Shown here one piece after another: positions 34,981 through 45,999 of a stretch of DNA of 64,000 bases. Each line of letters opens with the position of its first letter. Positions within the stretch are counted from its first letter, which is position 1. The stretch is taken from NCBI GenBank assembly GCA_000827495.1, contig KN817532.1:411549-475548 (forward strand), given 5' to 3'. The position numbers and the translations under genes are program-made. Source of the DNA: Hypholoma sublateritium FD-334 SS-4. Taxonomy: Eukaryota; Basidiomycota; Agaricomycetes; Agaricales; Strophariaceae. The notes under the pieces were generated by a model. It made no database searches. It was not told the DNA's origin and saw only the letters and a program-made list of their open reading frames with translations.

Positions 34981-36313
34981 GCCCGCATTCTAACCGTCTC
35001 ACGCTGTCCGTAGTACCTGTCCGCATCCTCCTCCGCTTTCTCACGTTCGCCGTCGCATCAAATTAGGCGCCCGTGTTCGGTAACGCACGGCCCCCTTTTC
35101 CCATTCGAAGTTGATTCAAACCTCGTCTTTCCATTTGCTTATATCAAATTTCACTTTCATCTAGTACATTCCGTTTGTTCCTTTTCTCCCCCCTTCGAAA
35201 TTACTCGATGTCCGCCGTATCCTGGAAATTTTTGATGTACTTTTATTTTTATAGTTTATGCTCCACCATATGGTTCGCCACTGTAGAGTATAAAGAGTGA
35301 ATAATAGTAATAGAAAGTACAATAGTAATAGAAAGTACAATAGTTAATTGGTCACTATATAATCTTTACATGTAATTTTCTAATTTTCTCATCTATGCAA
35401 CATGTATGCCTATACAGTGCGAGTCATCACTTCGCATCCACTGATCCATCAGTAAACAAACAAAAACATACCTTTTGTAACTACGTTTTTCTCGGCACCC
35501 GAAATTTACTAAAAACACCAGAAATGAGCTCAGATAGGCGAGGGCTACCGTTGGTGTGAATTTCAAGCCGATCCGACAAGTTTTCAAAAATTTGATCTGA
35601 TTTTGGCCTTGAAAAGTGAAACAGACCCTAACCCTACGTCACCACCTTCCATATAAGGCATGTTACAGTTACGGTCACACCCTTCACAAGCCACGAGAAG
35701 TTGCCCAATCAGGCAGAAAACACACGAATTTCAATCAGAGTGCTTATTAGGATCATTTCTATCATTCATTGACAATTTCTCCTTGATAAATATCAAATCG
35801 GAGCCGCTTATTTTTTTTGACAGAGCCCAAAAAGTGAAACACCGTGGGAAAAAAGGAGAAGACGACGGAAATCGCATTCTTTTGGTGGGTTTCCTTCCAA
35901 ATAAAATCGCAAAAAATCCACAAAAATTTTCTTCCCACCAAAAACCATGTGATGGAGATGTCATGACTCGCACTGTACTTGCTTCTCAGCCTTGAGTAAG
36001 CCAGAGAAATACTCGGGGAATGACTTGAACTGTTGAATGTTCTCTGACCTTGGATAATGAACTGTCTGTGCAACATCTAGTACTCGTTTTGCTATCAAGT
36101 AGCTACGAATTTAGTACCCGTTTGTACATAGAAATTGAGATATAAACTGCTAGATATCACTCATAAAATACCTGATTATCCGGTATGGCTGGGATGCCAA
36201 AAAAAAAGGAGGGGAAAAAGGTAGCCTCACCTTGGCCTAGGAACGAGTATTATGTAATTGAGGCACTGGCAATCGGTGTACGCCGATTCGCTCGGTGAAA
36301 TGAGAGCGCTGTG
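34981..36313. other. Intergenic region, AT-rich in its middle
   Basis: 1.3 kb without a supportable gene. AT-rich between about 35150 and 36200, with a duplicated 17-bp word (AATAGTAATAGAAAGTAC) at about 35305-35340. An isolated CCCTAACCCTA sits near 35626. Confidence 0.4.
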
Positions 36314-36352
36314 ATTGGCCAGTATCTACGTGACGTCACGGGGCTATATAAA
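36314..36352 (+). promoter_or_regulatory. CCAAT box, CRE-type bZIP site and TATA box of the CCC1 gene
   Basis: Compact promoter: inverted CCAAT (ATTGG, 36314-36318), exactly 12 bp, the palindrome TGACGTCA (36331-36338), then TATATAAA (36345-36352), 38 bp before the ATG at 36390. In Aspergillus the homologous cccA gene is controlled by the bZIP-type factor HapX together with the CCAAT-binding complex, so a CCAAT/bZIP pair here is suggestive; the relative orientation of the two sites should be compared before calling it the same element. Confidence 0.6.
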
Positions 36353-36389
36353 GGGGGAGGATGTTATTGGGCAGAATATTTGCGCTACC

Positions 36390-37499
36390 ATGTCCTCTTC
36401 CCTCAACTCCGTCTCCTCCGTCTCCTCCACCCCCACCGCGGTACTCCTACCAAACCGCCAGGACACCCCCGCAAAATCCAAAAAGCCGCCGGTATGGCCC
36501 ATCGATAGCGCGGCGCCGGGCATAGAGCCGCCTTCGGCCGCTAAGTGCGCCAGAAACGCACGCGCAGACGGCGTCTGTTGCAAAGACCTTATTCCAGAAG
36601 AACGAACGCTCATCGATCCTGACGTTGTTCGTGATGTGTGAGTGAAAATTAGCTATACTGGTGGCTGCGACCCCACGTACCAACTGTCCTTTGTAGCGTC
36701 ATTGGCTTGTCCGACGGCCTCACGGTGCCCTTTGCACTCGCCGCAGGCCTCTCATCGCTGGGCGAATCGAAGATCGTCGTGCTCGGTGGAATAGCAGAGC
36801 TCTTCGCGGGTGCTATATCGATGGGTATTGGCGGGTTCCTTGCTTCCCAAGCAGAGCGGGACCACTACCGCTACCTCCAGCACCACACATACCAACGCGT
36901 ACTCCACAGCTGTGCGGGCGAGATGGAGCGCGAGGTGACTGAGATCCTTGGGCCTGTTGGTTTGGACGACAAGACATGTCGCTCAGTCGCCGATTCACTG
37001 CGGGAGATCGAAGAGGAGACTCGCGGCGACGCCCATCGTACCACTGGGCGCCTCGCCCGTGACGAAGAATCCCCGGGACTGCGCTGGAGCAAGGACGTCG
37101 GCCTGACAGCCTTCCTACTGAAGTTCGGACAGGGCCTCGGTACGTTTACGTTGTTTCATCTGCTGGCATGCGCGGCTGACTGGCCGATTTGCAGAGGAAA
37201 TCCCTGACAGGCGCATGTACGTCTCGGCATTTACGATCGGCATGGGCTACCTCCTCGGCGGAATCATTCCCCTCGTGCCCTACTTCTTCATCCCCAAAGC
37301 ACATGTCGCGCTCATCTATTCTTCTGTGATCACCGGCATCGTTCTTCTTATTTTTGGAGCGGTAAAAGCACGCGTCACTGGCGCGGCGCAACGGCCAGCG
37401 GACTACGTCTGGGGTGCAGTCACTACGCTCATGGTCGGCGGCGTGGCTGCGGCAGCCGCCTTTGGGATCGTCAGAGCGCTGGAGGGCGGGAGCCCGTAG
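36390..37499 (+). CDS. CCC1: CCC1/VIT-family vacuolar iron (manganese) transporter
   Basis: Moves cytosolic Fe2+/Mn2+ into the vacuole for storage and detoxification. The ATG at 36390 follows the TATA box; upstream codons in the same frame lie within the promoter. A Ser/Pro-rich tail of about 80 residues precedes DVVIGLSDGLTVPFALAAGL, the hallmark first helix (exon join across 36638-36696). Then GIAELFAGAISMGIGGFLASQAERDHY with the metal-binding Glu/Met helix, a cytoplasmic helical domain rich in Glu (EMEREVTEIL, REIEEET), and three more helices (AFTIGMGYLLGGIIPLVPYFF, VALIYSSVITGIVLLIFGAVKAR, YVWGAVTTLMVGGVAAAAAFGIVRAL). Three exons, about 330 residues, typical. Ends at TAG 37497-37499. Confidence 0.95.
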
Positions 37500-38376
37500 G
37501 CAACCCCATCCCGTGGACATCCCGTGGACACCTCTTCGCATTCATATCTCTTCGTATCTCACACCTATCATTTAGGATTCCCTGCCTTCGATCCTTTCAT
37601 AACCATCATCCACATCTTCTGTAATATCCCATCTCTGCGGCATCCGCACCATCTGTGCTTTGTACTTCCATTACCTATTCCGCGAAGATATCAATGTATT
37701 CCATACGACTGCATTCCCTTTAAATACCTTTATGGACACGTATATCTGTGCCCGAACATAATGTCAACCAGATGGAGCGCCGTCACGTCTGAGGTTCTAT
37801 TCTGTATCAGTTTAATTGGCAGATTGGCACGCCGCATACTAATTTTTGTTATCATTCTACATAGCGATTACAAAACTCGTTTACATACACTGGACTGAGG
37901 ATATCCGAGAACATAATACGCGTCCACGTCATCAATCGCCCCCATTGGTGAAGACGCTGTGCAAGACAGGAGGAGGCCAAAGAAAAACATATGCAGAAAG
38001 ATAAGTAAACATTCCAATGAAAGCCTAATTGCTTAGTTCTCGAACTTTCGCATGAAATCATATCGTGCTCAAAAAAAGCTCTTGCCAATCATGGACGTAG
38101 AACGGTGAACGTTGGTGAGTAAACTACAACTATTTATACAGTACTTATCAGATAACGGGCTTTGTACGGTGGATGCCACTGGGCGGGCCCCACCCGGGCC
38201 AGTAGTACCGGTCCATACTGCGCGCTCGAGGCTCAGGACGGCCCTTTTTGGAGAAAATCTGAGCGCCGTTTTGGCCCATGCCACGTTTTGCCAACAGCCA
38301 GGCTCCAGCGGCGTCCAGCCCAAAAAATGTCACAAGTATTTAGAGGAATCGGTGCTCAATCAAAATCAAAATATGC
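37500..38376. other. Intergenic region between CCC1 and tRNA-Asn
   Basis: No gene recognised. Probably contains the CCC1 3' UTR. The stretch just before 38370 (T-runs on the minus strand) supplies the tRNA terminator. Confidence 0.4.
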
Positions 38377-38472
38377 TGCCCCAGAGAGGCTCGAACTCTC
38401 GATCTCCCGATGTGCTTTGAACAGATGATCAATGTAACAGTCGGACGCCTTAGCCAACTGGGCCATGGGGCA
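38377..38472 (-). tRNA. tRNA-Asn (anticodon GTT) with a 23-nt intron
   Basis: Reading the minus strand: acceptor arm TGCCCCA pairs fully with TGGGGCA at the 3' end; the D arm GCCC..GGC, the anticodon stem TCCGA/TCGGG, loop CTGTTA-A with anticodon GTT, and a T arm GAGAG-TTCGAGC-CTCTC are all present. The intron (38412-38434) sits just after position 37, the canonical place. Mature length 73 nt before CCA. T-runs (TTTTG, then TTTTGATTG) follow the 3' end as a Pol III terminator. Confidence 0.93.
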
Positions 38473-38984
38473 CATGTCGGGTCCTTCGCACGGGCGGCTC
38501 CGTACACGGAGGAGGGGAAGGAGGAGGGGATTAGTTCGGCGGGCGCTTGTTTTATAATTGTTTTGGTATGTCTTTGGCAATCGCCACTCTACCTTCGCAG
38601 GGCGCACGCGTCATGCCTTGGTATTTCTTCCCCGCAGCGGGGTAGATCTTGGCAAGATAGCAATTAATTACCCACACGTCGGGGGCTACTTGAAACGTGC
38701 TCGTTCACGTTCATACTGTTTAGGTTGCATTTAGGCGAAAAATAATTGTACAAAAACTAATGACAGCGAGCACCATGAGAATGTCGAAAGTAAGTACGGT
38801 GCCGCTCCAGCAGATATAATGATAACATCCATTTCATTGAAACGCCGAGGGCAGCATGTTCACTGCAGGGAGACGGCGATGAAATGTGATCTTCTGGTAA
38901 TCTTAGAGAGTGAGACGATGGGATGAGTATCAAGGTAAATGAGGATATAGACAAAGTCGGACTTACGTTGAGTGGTGGATGCGT
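38473..38984. other. Intergenic region downstream of pheromone gene 1
   Basis: 512 bp. A GTAAGT donor-like site on the minus strand (38961-38966), 19 nt after the pheromone stop codon, suggests an intron in its 3' UTR. Nothing else seen. Confidence 0.4.
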
Positions 38985-39152
38985 TCAGGCAACAACGCAG
39001 TAGGAGTTTCCGCTGCCGCTGCCGCTGTCCTCGTTGGTGGGGATAGATACGGTCTGGGCGACGACGCAGTAGGAATTTCCGCTGCCGCTGCCGCTGTCCT
39101 CGTTGGTGGGGGTATCGACGACAACGGGGGTGGTGGTGAAGAAGGAATCCAT
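38985..39152 (-). CDS. Lipopeptide mating-type-like pheromone precursor 1 (two CaaX modules)
   Basis: Too short for ordinary gene finding: 55 codons, ATG at 39150-39152, TGA at 38985-38987. The protein begins MDSFFTTTPVVVDTP and contains two tandem modules, each TNEDSGSGSGNSYCVVA, joined by QTVSIP. The C-terminal Cys-Val-Val-Ala is a CaaX farnesylation box as in basidiomycete STE3-ligand pheromones, and the MD(S/A)F start is usual for mushroom precursors. The charged Asn-Glu pair 13-14 residues before the Cys is the likely processing site. Unusual: the first CVVA is internal (followed by Gln). The two modules are identical in protein and differ only at synonymous sites. A TATA-like CATAAAAG (minus strand, 39226-39233) lies about 75 bp upstream. 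Confidence 0.85.
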   Translation of the reverse strand: MDSFFTTTPVVVDTPTNEDSGSGSGNSYCVVAQTVSIPTNEDSGSGSGNSYCVVA

Positions 39153-39225
39153 TTGGGCGAGTTGAGTTTGGTGGAAATGCTACTGGGGTGTTGCAAGTTG
39201 GAGTCCGAGGAGGCGTTTGCGTGCT

Positions 39226-39233
39226 CTTTTATG
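39226..39233 (-). promoter_or_regulatory. TATA-like box of pheromone precursor gene 1
   Basis: CATAAAAG on the minus strand, 74 bp upstream of the ATG. The other pheromone genes have an equivalent element at nearly the same distance. Confidence 0.45.
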
Positions 39234-40996
39234 CTTCGCCAGCGGGTCTGTGGGCCATCGCTTCGGTGCGGGGTGGAGCGGTGCAAATCTGATGACTCTG
39301 GGGTGCGTTCCTCTAATGAATAGATCCGAATGAGGGACAAGCGCATATATTGCTACAGGGAAACAAAAATTATTGTCCGCCGTAGATCACTCCCTCCACA
39401 AGACATATCCCCGAATTCAGTTTTTGCAGGCGTCCTGGAGAAGTATATTACCCCTGTAGAGTACGGACATGTGGGTAGCACAGGCTATTTGTCGGGACGG
39501 TCTAGGGTACATTCCAGAGTCAATTGACCTACCTATACCATTCAATGCATTATTTCAAGGACAATAAGAAACCCAAAGTCCAAGTCCAACCAGCGGATGA
39601 TATTGGGGATTAGCGGTCAATGGACGACGGGAGTGATCGCCTGGTACGGGACGGGAGGTTTGATTTTCCATAGCCGGCTTCGGATATCAGGGATTATGGC
39701 CCTGCCTAAAACTTTGCTAACCAATGGAAATGGAGAGCGGCAGAGAGCGGCATGGCCTCACAGACTGACGGTTCGGTGTGTCCCACTGACCCTCAGACGA
39801 GACGCAAAGATGGATCGGCATGAGGGGAATTGTCACTCAAGTCAGCTTGCCGTACTGAGAGGGAAGGCGAGCTTCTGCGAGGACACTCTGCTTGTTCGGC
39901 AAGAATTTACTGTGAGCGTGTGTCAATTGCGTTCTTGCCGCGGCACCAAAGCCGCGGCGGTACCCTGCCTACATCATCGAACTGGACCCTTTGTATCACC
40001 CTCGATTATGTGATCGAACGTTAATTTTAGTAAGTCCCCCTGGCTTGAGAACTGAGCGCGATGGGCTTAGCCCTGCAAGTGTGGCCATGGTTCTGTGACT
40101 TCTGGGGAGGAGGTCAAGAGGAGGTCGTTCGCGATGTTGTCAAGTTGGATATTTTGCGGTTGTAATGGCTATTGATCCCGAGCATGTTGGACCATCTCGC
40201 TTCCGTACGAAATCGACGCAACGTTGGTCTGATGACTGGGGTGAGATCATCGAAAATGCACAAATGAAGATCAACGATTCACACTCTTTATTACAAACAA
40301 GCAGCGATAATTGTCTAGTCCCTAAAATATATTACTTCCCGACGCTCTGGTTATGCAGTTTTTTTTGCCAGGGAGGAACGGAGAAAGGAGAAGGCTCAGA
40401 CTTGGCCAGCGCTTGCTAGCAAGGATGACGATTACATCATTGCTGCAACGCCAAAAGCTCGATCACGGTCGATCCGATAAACCTATTGTTCTTCCCCGCC
40501 GTTCGGCAGAAGCGGACTGCATCTTACTATCCGCAGACAAGGCTGATGCCGAGATACTCACTGTCCTCCAAGAAATTTATCTCGGAAGGTACGCTTCCAA
40601 ACAGTATACGAGCTTGACTCTTGGTGCAAGCGCATCCGCGCGCCGGTGTCATAGCCTGTGGAATCGCTCGTAGAGTAGGGGTACCGTAACGAAGACGTCG
40701 GGCAGGCTGACAATCTAGAGAGTGCGCGAATTGTAATATTTAAATCAACTAGCTGTACAACGACCATCCCCAGAATACCGAAAAGAAGATATCGCCTTCG
40801 CTCCCCCCCCCCCGACTAGTGATAATTATAGTAGAAATAGCAAGTATATATCGGGTCCTGCGCAAAGCGGCGCGGAGACACGACATTGCTGGTGATCTAC
40901 AGCCGGGATATTGTATGAGGGACTGGGCGGAATAATAACGACAGCAAAACTCACAGTGGTAATACGCGTGAAGGATCTATTGAGTGCGTGGCCGCC
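39234..40996. other. Gene-poor spacer between pheromone genes 1 and 2
   Basis: About 1.8 kb including the upstream region of gene 1. No gene, transposon end or tandem repeat recognised. A GTGAGT on the minus strand (40949-40954), 43 nt past the stop of gene 2, may start a 3' UTR intron. Confidence 0.4.
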
Positions 40997-41164
40997 TTAG
41001 GCGACGACGCAGTAGGTGTTGCCGCTGCTGCCGACGGTCTCCTCGTTGGTGGGGATCGAGGCGGTCTGGGCGACGACGCAGTAGCTGTTGCCACTCGAGC
41101 CGCTGGTCTCCTCGTTGGTGGGCGTGTCGACGACGATGGGGGAGGTGGTGAAGAATGAGTCCAT
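40997..41164 (-). CDS. Lipopeptide mating-type-like pheromone precursor 2 (two CaaX modules)
   Basis: 55 codons, ATG 41162-41164, TAA 40997-40999. Begins MDSFFTTSPIVVDTP. Module 1 is TNEETSGSSGNSYCVVA, module 2 TNEETVGSSGNTYCVVA, linked by QTASIP; the last four residues form the CaaX box. Same length and architecture as precursor 1, but the two modules differ at two residues, so the predicted lipopeptides would not be identical. A TATAAA on the minus strand (41248-41253) lies 84 bp upstream. Role inferred: extracellular farnesylated peptide ligand for a STE3-type receptor; no receptor gene is present within the window. Confidence 0.86.
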   Translation of the reverse strand: MDSFFTTSPIVVDTPTNEETSGSSGNSYCVVAQTASIPTNEETVGSSGNTYCVVA

Positions 41165-41247
41165 TGTTATGATGTTGGGTGTGGGTTGGGACGGCTGACA
41201 GTGGGACTGAGAGTGGGGAATTTCTGCCTCTCCGACTCGGACGCGCC

Positions 41248-41253
41248 TTTATA
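41248..41253 (-). promoter_or_regulatory. TATA box of pheromone precursor gene 2
   Basis: TATAAA followed by GG on the minus strand, 84 bp upstream of the ATG at 41164. Confidence 0.55.
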
Positions 41254-42539
41254 GCTTGGACACCGGGCCCTGGTCCAAAGCAACCGGACAAAAATGGGGT
41301 CGAATTTGGGCCTGTAATAATTGTGGACGTAGACGCGCTTAATTGTTCGGCCCATCATGAACCTCTTCATCTTGTACATTCCTCGCAGACTATTATTGCC
41401 CGCGAATATGGTAAGTCACGAGTGTCGGCACCGGCGGCATAAGAATTTGAGTGAATGGTATTGTCTGGTACAGAAATCCCAATAAAAAAATTGCCTTGGA
41501 ACTCGTCTTTATGCTTTGTCTAGAAGACGTTGAAGATATTTTCGACTGTAAGGCGAGCTCCTATGCATGTATATCTGCAGGCCTTGTCTGAGCCAGGATC
41601 ACTGGACACAAGGCTCAATAACGGATTTTTCCCGAAAAGATATTCGAAAGGGCCTCAAAGAAGCGTTCAGGTCGGCCACGTAGAATATTATTGTTCAAAT
41701 ATGACTTCCGACGTTGCTGCGCTGGAGCACTCTATTTATAGAACACCAGATAGGCGCCCTGAAATGTATATCTGACTGCTGCCGAATAAGAGGACGGACG
41801 GAGGCTCGGCCGAAGATCACTCTGAATAGCTCGGGAACAAGCCGCACAAAAGTCATTGGTTAGTGCGATGGTCTCTACACGATACCTTCGCGCTTCCAAT
41901 CCGATCGTGACCGCTCCACAAAAACCGGAATTACTTCGCTTGCGATGGTCATTCCCACCCAATCATTGGGAGGGGCCAGACGGCGATGAAAAGGTACCTG
42001 TAATGGTACTCCTACTAATTCTATGTTACATATAGCGGCAATCGTACTGTTTACAAGATAAATTGAAAGCCCATTTGCGCGACTCCATCTTGTCTAAGGC
42101 AGAGACATATATCGAGTAGATCCACGACGGTAGAGACTATCAAAGTGCCAATAATTCAGCAGCTTAAGTTCTGCATCTGGAAAAACACTCGCGCATGATG
42201 CACTCGCTGCTCCCGTTATACGATTCGCCTCACACTAGATTCCGACTCGCTGGCAGGAGGTAGCATGCAGTGTGCAGTGTTATAATTTATGCAAATTGAT
42301 AAAAGCGACCACAAGAAGATCGAAAGGGTGAATGGCGCTTCAAGTTCCTCTTTCTAACAAGCTGGTATACTCTGGGGAATATATGTATAGTAATGGATGA
42401 TCAACGGTATCGTATCGCCTCCGCGTCCAGAGGCAATGTGGGTATCGGATCCTGGGAAGACGGCGTGAGACACGGTTCAGGTGTGGAAGAGAATATGCGC
42501 GCTCACAATAATATGGTGGACCGGTATACTCAGCGCAGA
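41254..42539. other. Gene-poor spacer between pheromone genes 2 and 3
   Basis: About 1.3 kb, no gene or repeat recognised. Confidence 0.4.
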
Positions 42540-42558
42540 TAATCGACGAACGCGCCGC

Positions 42559-42726
42559 TCAGGCGACGACGCAGTAGGTGTTACCGGAGCTGCCGGCCTT
42601 CTCCTGATCGGTAGGGATCGACGCGGTCTGGGCGACAACACAGTAGGTGTTTCCAGAGCTGCCGCTCTTCTCCCAGCTCGCGGGGACATCGACGACGACG
42701 GGGGTGGTGGTGGTGAAGGCGTCCAT
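42559..42726 (-). CDS. Lipopeptide mating-type-like pheromone precursor 3 (two CaaX modules)
   Basis: 55 codons, ATG 42724-42726, TGA 42559-42561. Begins MDAFTTTTPVVVDVP. Module 1 ASWEKSGSSGNTYCVVA, module 2 TDQEKAGSSGNTYCVVA, joined by QTASIP. The Glu-Lys pair replaces Asn-Glu of genes 1 and 2 before the predicted mature part. A TTAAAAGG element (minus strand, about 42789-42796) is in TATA position. Lies in duplication copy A and is nearly identical to gene 4. Confidence 0.86.
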   Translation of the reverse strand: MDAFTTTTPVVVDVPASWEKSGSSGNTYCVVAQTASIPTDQEKAGSSGNTYCVVA

Positions 42727-44470
42727 TTGTGGGTGTGCGTGCGTGAAGTGCGAGTGCGACTGGGGATCTCGGCGTATGCTGAGAGGCGCCTTTTAACTGC
42801 TGGAAAGTGCTTGGATGGCCTGGGTCTAGATGCAGTGCGTGCGCGGAGAGGGCGCCCGCGCTGCCCGAGGGCCTTGGAGGAAGGACCTATGTGGCGGGGC
42901 GCTGTCGATCGGGATGCGGCGGACAATAGCCACTGGACGGCGTTTTTGTAAGTGCAGAGCAAGTTAGCATTTTGGTGCGGTTAGAACCTAACCAGCTTTC
43001 CAGAATGCGAGCACAGTCAGCGGCGAGTCGGCAGAGAAGCCGGGGCCAGGCAGGCGCGGCGGGACAATTGCGCGAATTGCCATTTCGGGGGATTTGTGGC
43101 TGTATTTGGGAAATACCGTATTTGGTAAGAACGGCGCGGGCGCTATTGTCTCCGTTATTGGCCCCGGCCAGGTGAGCTGGGTGAGAAGTCGAGGTGCGGT
43201 GCATGGCCCTCCAGTCCGCTGTATGAGAGAAGCGAGAGTAATATCTTTTGTCGTGACTTGGCATCGTGGCTCGTTGACGTGTTCGGGTGACAAATAAGGC
43301 CAAGGCGGATTTTCGTGACAATTGACCACTGGCTCTGGCGGGGGACGATGAGTCAACAATGCATCCGGGAAAGAATAAAAACGGGGGAAAGATTAGCTAA
43401 GGAATCCTCGATGCTGTGCAGTGGGTTCAAACGATTCAGTCATAAGGACCAAAAAAGCAAATTATGGATCGACGTGAACCGCTGTACATGGACACTAGAG
43501 ATAACTCTGAGGGCCTGTGCGGGGTGCGCTTGCAGTAGCAGTTGTCGGAATCCTTGAGGGATTCGGGTGTGCGGAAGGACCCGCAGCAATCGGACGGAAC
43601 GCGGTTGAACGTACTGTTTCTGGTGCCGGTTCCCTCATCCTGACGGAGGGCCCATTTCCCAAGCGTTCATTCCTCAAGCGCGCGAAATCCAACGCACATA
43701 ATGGAAGGACATCATGCGAGTGAGTGAGACATGTCCGTGGCGATTCGGAGAGACATGTAATTGTTGATAGACCTGGTCAAGGCTTACATGCGGAACAAAA
43801 GGTACCTGGTCCGGAGGGGAGCAAGCGCATCCGTTCGAGGTGGCTTTTTGTTCAAGTCGATAACTGGGGGATGTGCTGCTACCCACATGGCAAATCGACC
43901 TTCCCTCAGTGTGCAGTGATCAATCACAGCTACCAAATGCAGTGTGCACAGGATAGGGAAATTTTTGTTTTTGGCCGTCACGGTTCTTCAAAGTTTCGGT
44001 TTCATTTATAGTTCATTTTGGTTTAGGCGTCGTCGTGGTACCTTTCCCCTCTCGCCATGAGTAATGGACGTTCTACTAGTTGATTCGGTTGAGGCTTGCT
44101 ACCTGATAGGGTGCAATATGAAGCACTGGATAACCTGGGGGCATTGTCACTTACTTGCACAGGATTCACGCGAAAATACAACGCACCATAGTATGATCGA
44201 CTCTACAGACGAAAATTTGGCTGTGTCGGCGGAGGTTGGGCTGATACTCGGTTCCCTCGTCGCATGTCCCTAGCGCGGATAGCGCACCGGATCAGTGATC
44301 ACCCACTGGATCACCCGCCACGTCGCTCGCCCATTGACATGGTTGACGTTGAACGTTGTACGTTGAATGATGGTGGTGTGGTCTCATTCGAGAGTCTCGC
44401 CGCTGGTTGGAAAGTATGCGAGAAAGCAGATTCCATGCTGCAGGTATGCGGACAGACAACATGCAGAGGG

Positions 44471-44478
44471 TATAAATA
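44471..44478 (+). promoter_or_regulatory. TATA box upstream of the truncated kinase copy
   Basis: TATAAATA, about 150 bp before the exon 1 ATG; the same element stands at 53537-53544 before the intact gene. Confidence 0.55.
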
Positions 44479-44623
44479 GGGGAAACGAGGCCAGGGAGGA
44501 CTGCACGTGGCGGACAAGACCCGGCGAAAGCGATGCGGCTCGGGCGTGGCAGTGCGGCGGCGTATAAACACGCAGCGCGTCTCGTCTCTCTTGCTCCACT
44601 TCCACATCCTCGAATCCACAGTC

Positions 44624-44882
44624 ATGGGCTCCTCCCAAAGCCGCGCAGAGAGCTCGGTCGACCGCATCAAGCGGTACTCGAGCAAGAGCCCGCTCAAGGC
44701 GGCGTTCGGNCGCAGCGCGGAGACGCAGAATGGGAAGAGTCAGGAAGCGCAGGTGTGTGGTGGCTGTGCCGCTCTAAGTATTCTCTCAAGACTCATTTGC
44801 GGTCATCTGCGCTGAGCAGCTCCCTTCCCAACCGCCACCACCACCGCCCGACCCCGCCCCAACTGCTGCCCCCCACTGTCTT
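44624..44882 (+). pseudogene. Truncated 5' copy of the CaMK-like kinase gene
   Basis: Exon 1 is nearly identical to the intact gene at 53695: [20 protein letters not shown] through NGKSQEAQ (one codon holds an N at 44710), then the same intron, then exon 2 [12 protein letters not shown]. After about 44880 the sequence is unrelated; the whole kinase domain is missing. The open frame runs on into GC-rich sequence (SLDASFVPPDAVLRSAGD) to about 45028, so a short chimeric product is possible, but no known domain follows. Confidence 0.75.
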
Positions 44883-45999
44883 CCCACGAGCCTCGACGCG
44901 TCTTTCGTCCCACCCGACGCCGTCCTCCGCTCCGCGGGCGACTCCCCCCTCAAACTCTTCCACACCGCCTCCTCCGCGCGCCGACGTCCCCCCGGATCAC
45001 AGTCCCCCGCGCCGTCTATTCACGCTGGTATGTATTACATGCGGCTCCGTCCAGACTCCCCCTCCCTCTCACTTGACACACGGCAGGCAGCCAATGGCGC
45101 ATACTACGACGCCCTGCAGCACCGCCTGCAGCCTGCATTCGCGCTCACAGCCGCGACGTCGCACGGCGCCTTCTGCCCGTGCGTCAGGCCCCTCCCATGC
45201 ACCGCGACCGCGCCGACGCGCCCGCAAGGCATTCAACGCGTCCGCACACCCCCGCCTCTACCTCACCCAGCGTACACCCGCCCACGCCGACGCCGCGGCC
45301 TGCATTCACCCCTGGATGCCCGTCATGCTCACCGCACGGCAGCGCGAGGTGTTCTCGACACCGCGGGGCCCGCGGCGCCGTGCCGGTGCCCGACGAAGTC
45401 GTACGACACTGAGAAAATGGGTGTGGATGCGCGTCAGGCTCACGGCACCGCAGCGCGAGCAGTTCTCGACGCAAGCGCCGCCGCGGTGGCTTTCATTCGC
45501 GCGGGGGTGCGTGTCAGACGGCGCGGCTGGTTGAAAAGCTACGTACCGCCACCACGCGGCTCTACTTCGACGCGATCGCTAGGTCTTTTCGACGCGATCG
45601 CACCCACGACTGCGTATGGATTCTCTAGGCTCGGCGTCTACATGTGCGTACCTGTCTGTCTTCGCTGACAGCGCACATGCGGGCCGTCGCACTTCTACCT
45701 ACAACGCCGCCGCACACAGATAGGATCACGACCAAGAAAATAACTTACAGAGCACCGCGCGACGGCGCGGCACAGTCAACCCGCTCTGGGCGACTGTTGC
45801 CATACGTCATCGCCCCGCAGATCGGTGGTATACAGCTTATAGGTGAGGAAACACACACGAGCCGTGACACTCAACTGATCAGCGCTCACGCAGGCCCCAT
45901 ATCACATTTTCACATACCTGGAAGCTCGTGCTGCCGCGACGATCCCACTCGAGACGACGGCTGTCATGTGCCGTTGTTCAGATTGGTGGGATATAGCTC
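44883..45999. repeat. GC-rich region with short tandem duplications
   Basis: No gene recognised. Contains a local duplication of about 113 bp (45314 and 45427; both read W-M-x-V-x-L-T-A-x-Q-R-E in one frame) and one of about 160 bp (TATAGCT-ATAGGTGAGG words near 45830 and 45990). Long open frames here have Arg/Pro-rich composition typical of GC-rich non-coding DNA. Confidence 0.4.

Larger units (their letters stand above)
42540..44882. repeat. Segmental duplication, copy A (pheromone gene plus 5' end of kinase gene)
   Basis: Closely similar to 51870-53965. Shared in the same order: pheromone gene, TAGCATTTTGGTGCGGTTA block, CCATTTCGGGGGATTTGTGG block, GAACAAAAGGTACCTGG block, AACGTTGAA repeats, TATA box, kinase exon 1, intron 1 and the start of exon 2. 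Copy A carries about 340 bp (roughly 43160-43495) absent from copy B. Similarity ends abruptly inside the poly-Pro part of kinase exon 2 at about 44880. Confidence 0.85.

Noticed and set aside
35626..35636. CCCTAACCCTA telomere-like word
   Set aside because: Less than two repeat units; expected by chance and flanked by ordinary sequence, so not a telomere or interstitial telomeric array.
45030..45668. 212-codon open frame after the truncated kinase copy
   Set aside because: No domain; built partly from a 113-bp tandem duplication read in GC-rich frame. At most a chimeric tail of the truncated kinase.
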